Positions 39,263-47,700 of a stretch of 64,000 nucleotides of DNA are shown here, piece by piece; the stretch's first letter is position 1, and each line of letters begins with the position of its first letter. The position numbers and the translations under genes were made by a program. The stretch is from Saprolegnia diclina VS20. Lineage: Eukaryota; Oomycota; Saprolegniomycetes; Saprolegniales; Saprolegniaceae. The stretch is taken from positions 3,735 through 67,734 of the forward strand of contig NW_008246079.1 in the NCBI RefSeq assembly GCF_000281045.1. The letters are read 5' to 3'. The notes beneath the pieces were generated by a model, which saw nothing but the letters and a program-made list of their open reading frames with translations, was not told where the DNA came from and searched no databases.

Positions 39263-42200
39263 CTACGGCTTGAGAGCGACCAAGGCGGCCCGCCGAGCCC
39301 TGGACAGCCGTATGTGGCCGTTGTTGAGCTGCTGCACCAAGTGGCCAAGCGGCAGCGCCGAGCCCGTCATGTAGTCGAACGGGACGTTCAAATGCCCATA
39401 GTAGTCGCGAAACTGGTAGAGGGCTTCGAGAAAAGCGCTCCACTCGGCCGGCTCTTCGAGGCAGAACACTGGAACCGGACGCAAGTCCCAGATCTCACCG
39501 GGAGACGACGCTAAGATCGTAGTGGCGCGTGCCGGCTCGTGGCGGGCCGTGAGGTCGACCGTGTTCTCGTTCTGGGTACCCTCGTCCGTGTCCCACTTGA
39601 AGCCGAGCGCGTCGAGCTGTGCGACGGCCCATTCGACGACACCCGCCCGGCCCAGCTTGCGCAGCCACGAGACGGCGTCACCGAGAGGAAAGCTGTGCAT
39701 CGCTGGCGGCCAGACGTCGGAGGCTTCGATGACGAACGACCGCGGCACTCGCAAATGGTTGTAAATGGCCTTGAACGTCGCGAGCGCTTCGAGCTTGGAG
39801 CGCCAGCGCGCATCAAGGTCGATGCCGCGGGCGAGGAGTTGCGGCCTGTGGTGTGTGTTCTCGAACACTTGGCCAACCTCGAGCCGGAGGAGACACGCCC
39901 AGATGGGCAGACCTCGCAGCACCGGAGGGCAGGCGGGCGTCACGGCACCGAGGACCGTCGACTCGCAACGAGTCCGCGTGCTTTGCAGCCACATATCCAA
40001 GAGACCCAGGTACATGCTCAGACGCCGCGCCTCCACAGTCTTCGCTGGAATTAGAGCTGACGATGGAATCGAAGCTGGCGACGACGCAACGACGTCACGG
40101 GACGGTGTCACGACCGTGTCACTGGGCAACGTCTTCGCTGGAATTAGAGCTGTCAGAGCTGGCGACGACGCAACGACGTCACTGGACGGTGTAACGACCG
40201 TGTCACTGGGCAACACATCGGGTGTCCGAGTTGGCGGCGACAAGGCGCGGTGGTCCTCAGTATCGTCCCTGGGATCGTCCGTTGTGAGCGCATCGATGGC
40301 CGCGACGGTCTCTGCCGGCAAGAACCGAAATCCCCGCGCCTTTGTGATCACGTCGACCCAGTGCCCGAGCCGGAGACCGTGAACTTCCGTGGGCCACTCG
40401 GGTGACGCTGGTACGACAAACAAATTTGGTACCGCCGTCGAGCCATGCAGCTTGTAGTACTCTCGCCAGCCGCGGACGATGCGCGCCCAGGTCGCCGGCG
40501 AGTTGAAGACGTAGCCGGTGGCCTTGAGCCGCGCGCGCCGCACCTTGTCCAGTCCATGGGCCTTGAGTCCGAGCGTCCACGCGAGGTCGCCGAGCGCCAG
40601 ACCCCGCCAGTCGTCGGGCCACTCGTCGCCCGTGGATGGCACCGCAAAGTCGCGACGGACCGCACCGGTGCGATACACTTGGCGGTAGATCGCCACGAGG
40701 CGTAAGAGCGTATCAAAGTTGGGCAGGTCCGTGACGATACCGGCAGCGTGCACGCGCTCAGCGTCGGCATCCGAGAGCTCGTACAACTGCGCCCGAAGCA
40801 ATGGAATGACGCAGTTGAGCACGACATGGTGCGCGGCGGTGGGCCACGCGGCGTCGTCGGGTACAACAAAGCCATCGGGGACGTCGAGATGCCCGTGGAG
40901 GCGCTGGAACGTCACCAGCGCCTCGATGAGCGCGTCAAATGCCACTGGCCGAATCTGAATGTCGGGGTCGTTCGGCAAAAGGACACGACAGCGCGAGCCG
41001 GAGCCCCGGACGCGCCAGAGAAACCCGATCGTGTCGAGGTCGCGGAGCCGGTCGGGCCGTAGCCGCTTGGACCCGTGGCGTAAGCGGCTCACAACCTTGC
41101 CCAGCGGCAAACCGTGTAAATGAGCCGGGTACGGAGCTGTCGCCGGGACGATCAGCGTCGAGGGAACGGCGAGGTGTCGGTGCTCGTCTCGGAAAATGAC
41201 GAGCGCCTCGAGTTTGTCTTCCCACGACCACTGGCGATTGCCCCGGGGCCGGTCGGTGGTTGCAGAAGACGGACCGATGTCGACAGACGACACACGGGCA
41301 ACGCCACTGCAGCCATCTTCAACAACGTACGTTGCCTTGATGAGGTGGCGCTTGAGCCCGAGTTTCTCGAGCACCGCGATGCGGTCGGCGTGCAGCGACG
41401 ACGACTCGCGCAGCAAGGTGGCGACGGCGCCCAGCTGGAGTCCAAGGCAGCCGGAGGGCCATAGAGAGGACGCCATTGGGACGCAAAAGTCCTTTGGAAC
41501 ATCGACGTGCCCGTGGATGATCTGGTACGTCTCGAAGCCCAGCAGAGTCGACTCCCAGAGCGGCGCAGCGTCGCACAACGGCGACCCTTGGTTGAGGCCC
41601 TCGACGTCTTGCTGCGTCACTGGTGGCAGTAGACGCAGCACGGACGCGCGCGCGACGAGACCAAACAAGTGGCCGAGGCGCATGCCACAGAGGACAGTGG
41701 GCCACGCGGGCGCGTTGGGGACGACGAACGTTGCGGGAACATTCGTGCTTCCATGCATGTACTGGTAGTGGCGAAGGCCGTCGACGACCCGCGACCACGT
41801 AGCATGCGCGTTGAAGTCGATCTTGAAGCTGTCGAGCTGAAAGCGCTTTTCGCGGGGCAGCGCCTCGCGCTTCCGGCCGAGGTACCAGGCGAGCTTGCCG
41901 AGCGCACGGCCAGTAAACTCGGCCGGCCACCCTTCGCTCGAGGGCACTTCAAAGTCGATCGGAATCGCGTTGCTGCCAGTGAGCGTCTTGTAGAATGCCA
42001 GCAGCTTGAGAACGTCTGGCCACTTGAGGAGGTACGTGCAGAGGCCGAGCCCGTGCACGACGCTGGCGTCGTTCGCTGCGAGCTCGTAAAAGTGGCTCAT
42101 GAGCGTCTGCGGCGTGAAATAGAGCAAGAGATTGGCTCCTGCGCTCGGCCATGCGTTGTCGTTGGTGGGCACGACAAAGTCCTGGGGGACCTCGAGGTCG

Positions 42201-42550
42201 CCATGGAGCGCGTGGTAGGCATGGAGCGCGGCCACGAGCACCGACAGATCGGTGGTCTGCAAGCAGCGCACGCCGTCAACGACGAAGAGCGTCCGATACA
42301 CGATGCGACTTAGTGACCAGACAAAGCCGAGCGCTTCAAGCAGTGCAAACCTGTCGGGCGAGAAGGACTTGGCCGAGATGCGCAGGGCGAGGGCAATTTG
42401 GCCGAGATGAAGGCCGTGCAGGCGCGCCGGCCACGGCGCCGACGCCGGGACCTTGTACTCTGCTGGGACGCGGCAGTGGCCATGGACGGCGCGGAAGGTC
42501 GCGAGCGCCGTCACCTTGTCCTCCCACGAGGTCCGCCGGCGCGACGCCAT
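39263..42550 (-). CDS. HA-repeat protein (1095 residues)
   Basis: The ATG at 42550 (MASRRRTSWEDKVTAL) aligns with the start of the larger paralog (MIETPWEHKVQAF). The longer frame begins with GTG and encodes a spurious hydrophobic stretch. It contains two HA super-repeats, each with the variant module (FTPQTLMSHFYEL, VIPLLRAQLYEL), a Ser/Thr-rich linker with an in-frame minisatellite, and a C-terminal domain. That domain is shared with the larger protein (GIDLDARWRSKLEALATFKA, then VAQLDALGFKWD) and is followed by an extra module ending near DLRPVPVFCLEEPAEW. No helicase motor. Same strand as the larger paralog, so this is probably a tandem duplication followed by super-repeat gain or loss. 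Confidence 0.83.
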   Translation of the reverse strand: MASRRRTSWEDKVTALATFRAVHGHCRVPAEYKVPASAPWPARLHGLHLGQIALALRISAKSFSPDRFALLEALGFVWSLSRIVYRTLFVVDGVRCLQTTDLSVLVAALHAYHALHGDLEVPQDFVVPTNDNAWPSAGANLLLYFTPQTLMSHFYELAANDASVVHGLGLCTYLLKWPDVLKLLAFYKTLTGSNAIPIDFEVPSSEGWPAEFTGRALGKLAWYLGRKREALPREKRFQLDSFKIDFNAHATWSRVVDGLRHYQYMHGSTNVPATFVVPNAPAWPTVLCGMRLGHLFGLVARASVLRLLPPVTQQDVEGLNQGSPLCDAAPLWESTLLGFETYQIIHGHVDVPKDFCVPMASSLWPSGCLGLQLGAVATLLRESSSLHADRIAVLEKLGLKRHLIKATYVVEDGCSGVARVSSVDIGPSSATTDRPRGNRQWSWEDKLEALVIFRDEHRHLAVPSTLIVPATAPYPAHLHGLPLGKVVSRLRHGSKRLRPDRLRDLDTIGFLWRVRGSGSRCRVLLPNDPDIQIRPVAFDALIEALVTFQRLHGHLDVPDGFVVPDDAAWPTAAHHVVLNCVIPLLRAQLYELSDADAERVHAAGIVTDLPNFDTLLRLVAIYRQVYRTGAVRRDFAVPSTGDEWPDDWRGLALGDLAWTLGLKAHGLDKVRRARLKATGYVFNSPATWARIVRGWREYYKLHGSTAVPNLFVVPASPEWPTEVHGLRLGHWVDVITKARGFRFLPAETVAAIDALTTDDPRDDTEDHRALSPPTRTPDVLPSDTVVTPSSDVVASSPALTALIPAKTLPSDTVVTPSRDVVASSPASIPSSALIPAKTVEARRLSMYLGLLDMWLQSTRTRCESTVLGAVTPACPPVLRGLPIWACLLRLEVGQVFENTHHRPQLLARGIDLDARWRSKLEALATFKAIYNHLRVPRSFVIEASDVWPPAMHSFPLGDAVSWLRKLGRAGVVEWAVAQLDALGFKWDTDEGTQNENTVDLTARHEPARATTILASSPGEIWDLRPVPVFCLEEPAEWSAFLEALYQFRDYYGHLNVPFDYMTGSALPLGHLVQQLNNGHIRLSRARRAALVALKP
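40038..40214 (-). repeat. In-frame minisatellite in HA linker
   Basis: Two units, 40038-40130 (93 bp) and 40131-40214 (84 bp), are nearly identical apart from a 9-bp indel and a few substitutions. On the coding strand they encode the repeated linker PSDTVVTPSxDVVASSPA...ALIPAKT, so length change keeps the frame. Confidence 0.9.
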
Positions 42551-42627
42551 CGTCGATTGGGCTTGCTTGGCGTCGTCCAATTGGATCGCAGGAAATAGAT
42601 AATATAGAAAGGCGAAAAAAGCAATAG

Positions 42628-43199
42628 TTAACAGAAACCAGCATCCCACCACCGGAACGCTGCCAGCCCATTTAGAATGGCTGGCCACTCGGTAGCGGTC
42701 TCGAGGCAGACAACCGAGCGAAGGTCGATGGCCCAGAGGTCGGTCTTGGGTCGCGCAGCTGAGGCGACTCTAGTTGGCTCGAGACTGCAACGCACAGTCG
42801 CATGGTCGGTGGTCTCGTCCAGTGAGGTCACGGACGCGCATTCGACTTTAGCAGCATCGTGTGCATCTCCAACGTCCTTGTCCTTGCGAGCTGCCTTAAC
42901 TACGTCCTCATCCACAGAGCTACGACCTCGCCTTTCGACTCGAAATCGAGCGCGTCAGCCTCGGCAACGCGAGCCGGCGTCAGTCGCCGCCACCAAGCAA
43001 CAACGTCGGCAAGGAAGACCCTGTGCGACGACCGGCGTCTCGGGGTCTCGGGGACGTTTCTGCGCTCGTGGACCGCCTGGAAGCTCAAAAGCGCTTCCAG
43101 TTTGGTTCTCCATCGCGCCTTGGTGTTCCGACCTGCGGCGGTGAAGCGCGGCTGCTGAGGGTCAACGCAGCAACAGTCCATGGTCAATAATTGACCCAT
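42628..43199 (-). pseudogene. HA-protein C-terminal relic
   Basis: Two minus-strand frames match the C-terminal part of the adjacent HA protein. 43199-42900 contains ARWRTKLEALLSFQAVHERR and DVVAWWRRLTPARV, parallel to ARWRSKLEALATFKAIYNHL and DAVSWLRKLGRAGV. After a frame change near 42900, 42915-42628 contains KTDLWAIDLRSVVCLETATEW, parallel to PGEIWDLRPVPVFCLEEPAEW. The upstream super-repeats are missing, so this is a truncated, frameshifted third copy. The first frame keeps an ATG (43199) and could still yield a 99-residue peptide. It lies immediately upstream of the 42550 start. Confidence 0.7.
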
Positions 43200-43406
43200 G
43201 AACAGTCGTTTTCACCTCTGGTCCGGATACAGATATGACGTGGCAGCATGGTACGCATCTTTCATACCATGCGACGCACACAAAATTGCGACGCGTATGT
43301 CTTTTTTGCTTTAATGTACCGCTCAATCTTGGCATTTGTATCGACACATATATTATCATTTAAAATGCGTCGACGCAAATGCAGACCATATCCCGCGAGC
43401 TCGCAC

Positions 43407-44679
43407 TCAGCACGCGTGCTTCTTGGGCACGCGACGCACGCAGTCCGAGTTGAGATTGCGCAAGAGCATCGTTGCAAAGCGGTGGGCGTTGGCTGCCGAG
43501 ATGTCGGCGGCATACGTGATCCGAGCGCCGTGCGCGTCATCGACGGTCGTCCAGCCGTCGACGGTCGTGTTGATGGGGACATTGGCGACAACCGAGAGCT
43601 TTTCTGTTTCGAAGCTTACGAGCGTCGGGTCCACGAGGACACCGGCAGCGAGCGGGTCCCAAAAAGTGGAACGCGTCAAGGAACGTTGGGCCAAAGCAGA
43701 TGGACTCGGTGACGTTGACGATCATCGACACGAACTGCGCGTCAGCAACGGACGACGACGCGAGCGCCTCCAGCGTCGCCCGCTCGATCGGGTACTTGTC
43801 CGTGACGTCGAGGCCCACGAGCTTGATGACGCTGGCGGCCGACGACGCAAACACGTCGCGCGCGGCGTGCGGATCCAAGTAGATGTTGAACTCGGCGACC
43901 TTGTTCTCGGCGACGGTGTAGAGGTTGCCTGGCGCGTGGACGGCGCCGCCCATGACAACAAGGTTGGAGATCTTGGCAAACGCTGTCGGGTCCTTCAGGC
44001 GCAGGTGGTTGAGCGTCGTGAGTGTCCCGGTCGAGAGGACTTGCGTCGCGCCGGCGTTGATGTGCTTCTGAAGCACCTTCCAGCCGTCGTCGAGAAGCGG
44101 GCGGGTGTCGAGATACAAGTTTCGGGGCGGAAATAAGAGCTGGTCGCGCAGGTGCAAGATCGAGTCAACGTCGTTGCGGCCGCACACGTCGGCTTCGGGC
44201 ACCGAGTCCTGATACAATGTGCCATTAGTTGGTTCGTTGACCATGTTGTAGCGGGCGCCGACGCCGACCTCGACACGGTCCGTGAGACCAGCAAACGCGA
44301 TCACGCGCAGGAGGCTCTCAATGCCTTCGTCGAGGTGCGACCAGCCGTTGCCGTCGACAACAACAGCCGTAACGTTGACCGTCGGCTCCTTGAAGAGGTA
44401 CATGAGCGCCATGAAGTCGTCCGTGTTGGCATCGACCACCGCTATCGTCGGCGTCGCGCCGGGTTGCGTGCACGTGTTGGTGGTTTCGACCTCGTCCGTG
44501 AAGAGCGTCGTTGGCGGATCGAACGTACTGGCGAGGACCGTCGCTGCGGCCACAACGACAGATGCAAGATGGCAAAGGATGTGCTGCAAGGCAAGAGGCA
44601 AAGTGCGCTCCCGAAGCTTTGCTCTGCGCGAACGTCCCCGTCTCAACTCATAGATTATGCGGAGCTGATAGCAGCGCAC
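43407..44679 (-). pseudogene. Nucleoside hydrolase with one-base frameshift
   Basis: An inosine-uridine-type nucleoside hydrolase (cleaves the N-glycosidic bond of ribonucleosides). It is seen from TIAVVDANTDDFMALMYLF, a variant of the DxDxGxDDAxA calcium site, through NLVVMGGAV. Near 43661-43665 a run of five A on the plus strand (T on the coding strand) shifts the frame. With four bases, DAFHF continues into WDPLAAGVLVDPTLVSFE, the expected HDPLAA-like motif, and on to 43407. So it is a homopolymer frameshift: a real mutation, a polymorphism or a sequencing error. The N-terminal region is hydrophobic (SVVVAAATVLAS), suggesting secretion. No ATG lies in the frame upstream, so the first exon is probably separate and the true start is unknown. 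Confidence 0.7.
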
Positions 44680-44791
44680 TGATAGCTCTGTTACACGTTG
44701 CGCACATGCACTACGGGGCGGGACACAGCGAGCGATTCGCCTTTCATTATAGTCTTTCGTTATTGACAGGGTTCTCGCCGGGTTCTAAAAG

Positions 44792-47700
44792 CTACATTGG
44801 TAGGAGCTGCATCGCCAGAGGCATCGTGTACGGCGCTGCCCGCGCCAGCGGCGCCGCTTCCGGAATGTCGCTCTCTGTCGGCAGCGGAATCGCAAACACG
44901 CGCCAAAATTTAACGTCGACCGCGTAGACGGTCGCGCCACGGCGGTACGTCAAGATGCCGTTGACGACGGCCGACGCCATGTCGAGGTAGTAGACATCAT
45001 TGTAGAGCCACGTGTCGTGGCTAAAGAGGTACTTGGCGCCTGCGCTCAAAAACAGCGAGTCGACAGTGCACTTGGGCGGCGCGCGCCGAAGCCACCACCG
45101 CGTGCTCGCGTACAAGCCGATTTTGCACCCAAAGACGACACTGAGCAGCGTATACAGGCGCTGCTTTTGCCCGATCGCGATCGACGCCGTCGTACACACG
45201 AGCTGCATATCGATCTGCGCCACGCGGCAAGTCGGCGCGACGGTCGTGATCGGCGCCACCGGCGCCACACCCGAGAGGAGGCTCGTGACAGCCCAGACGC
45301 CCCACGTGTTGAGCATTGCGTAGTACGGCGTGTACGCTTGCGTGTAGACCAGCGCAATGTCGTTGACGACTTCGACAAGCCACGTGACCTCGGACGCGGC
45401 GAGCACGATCGTGTACCAGGGCGCTGGCGTCGGCGTGAGAAAGGAGACGCCGTGGCGCCCCGAGAGCCGCAACGTGCTCGTGGAGAGAAGCGCGAGGGCC
45501 GTGAGACTGCGCACAAAGACGAGTGGGCGGCCAACCCAGACGAGCGCGCCGACGCGGTTGAGCTTCATGATGTTCTTGCCTTCGACGTGGCCCCGGCAGA
45601 CGCAGATGTAGACGACGACGACGACCGTGAGCACCATCATCGCACACGTGATGTAGACGTTGCAGTTGCGCGCGTAGGTCGCAAACGTCGTCGGCACCTC
45701 GTACGACTGGACGTCCTGCCGACTCGGGTACATAAACTCGGAGAGCAGCGTGAGAGAGCCTTCGTCGCCGGCGAAGTTCACCACCGTGTGGTCCCCGACT
45801 GCCCAGTGGTAGAGAAAGCCCCACGCAAAATAGGTGAAATCAGTCTCGTCCAAGAGACCGGCGGTCGCCACTTCCAACGGCGCGGACGCGTTCCATCGTC
45901 CGTACTGCATCACGCGGACGTCCAGCGCCGTCACGGTCGTCGCGGCCAGCGTCTTGGCGTCGGTCACAGTCAGCGTCATTGGCACATACGTGGCAAGAAA
46001 GGCTGTCGCTGACGCAATCGCGTCGACGCACGTATTGACGTTGGTGAAGTCGAGGTCGCACGTGGCACTCGCGTTGAAGTCTGGCGACATGGAGGCCATG
46101 GCGACAGCAAAGAGCACGGGATCGGTGTTGAGGAGCAGCGGTGTTGCATAAGACGTTGCGTAGCAGCCGTAGTCGAACGCAAAGAGCGTGTTCATGCCCG
46201 AGAATCTAGTGGGACTCGCAGCGCTCGGCGGCAGCGCGTCGCAGAGCGGGGACCCGCCAAACGTCACGAACGAGCTGCGGGCCCACACAGGCGGGGCCGC
46301 CATTGCATTGTACTGGATGTCCAAGCCCGTGTACGCAGCCGCAGCACTTGCATCTGTCCGGAGTGCCGTTCGGACGCTCGTTTCAACCGCGGCGACTGCT
46401 GTCATGAGCGCCTGAGGCACGGGAATGTAGTGCATGTCGATGGAGCCAAAGGGGCCGAGCGTCGAGCGCACCGCGGCAAACCCAGGACCTAGCGGTGACG
46501 GCAGCGAGCCGTTGCGGAGAAGCACCGACTCGAACGACGCGTTGGCAAATGCATAGTCGGCGCTGTTGACGATGAGACTCGAGCCAAAGACACCGGGCGG
46601 GTGGTCCGTGGCGTTGGCAGTGACCCAGCGCAGGTCGTTCCCAAAGCCCCAGTACATTTTGAAGGACGTTTGGCTCGCGAACCGGTACGAGCCATTGAGC
46701 GCCGTGAGCGTAAACGGGTAGGAGAACCCGTAAGCGTTCTCGATCGTGTACGAGTTGAGGACGCCGACGGTCTTGTAGTTTTGCCACTGCATCTTGAACG
46801 CAGTGACGCCGTGCGCAAGCCAGTACGCGGCTTCGTCGAGGACGGGCAGCGCGATGGGCGACATGGTCGTCTGGAGCCATTTCTGCCCCGACGCCGACGC
46901 CCGCAGCGCCCGCGATATCCCAATTTCAAAAGCGTCACCATAGGCTGCCGTCCACGCGTCGCCATCGACGTTGCGCAGCACCGTCTCAAGAAAGACGGCG
47001 CCGTTGCTGACCATCGACGCGCAGCGCGTCGCCCGCGTGGACGTGTGCGCCAGCGACCACGTGCGATTCAGGTCCACAAAGCAGTAGGACGTTGCGATCC
47101 ACGCTGCGTCACTGGCCGACGATCCGCGGAGACCTTTGATCGTCTGGACCAAGCTCGTCGCGTACTGAAGTTCGTAGCGCGCGCCGACGTTGCCCGGGAT
47201 CGTCAGCGTGTACGTGGGCGCGCTGAAGAGCCCGGGAAGGCTCTGCAAGGTCAAGTCCAGAGGCGATGATACGTTGTTGAGAAGCAGCGCATGGTTGAGA
47301 TATGTCGCAATGTACGCGTGGATGCCTGTGCTATTGAACGTGGCCCATGCCAAGTCGTTGGCGAGCGTCACCTGCGACACCTCGAGGTACGTGATGGAGC
47401 TGAACGTCGATACGCCCAAGAAGAGAACGCTTGTGGTTTGGAGTAGTCGACGGGACCACCGGTGATACCATGTCACAGGAACGTACGCGTCCGAGAGCGG
47501 TGGGATCTGCCCCGTCGAGAGCCGACGCAGACTCATAATGGCCTCGAGAAGTTGATGGGAGTTGCGCTTGAGTCGCTCACTGCCGACAACCGAGTCGTCC
47601 GAGACAACCCATAGATTCAGGTCGAACGTGAAGCGCCACCGCCCGAGGCGCACTGGAATGAGTCCGCACATGGCACACGTCACGCGGTCGACCGGCGTCG

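Noticed and set aside
42551-42688. A hydrophobic N-terminal extension of the 1095-residue HA protein
   Set aside because: The extension starts with GTG and has no counterpart in the paralog; the ATG at 42550 aligns with the paralog's start.
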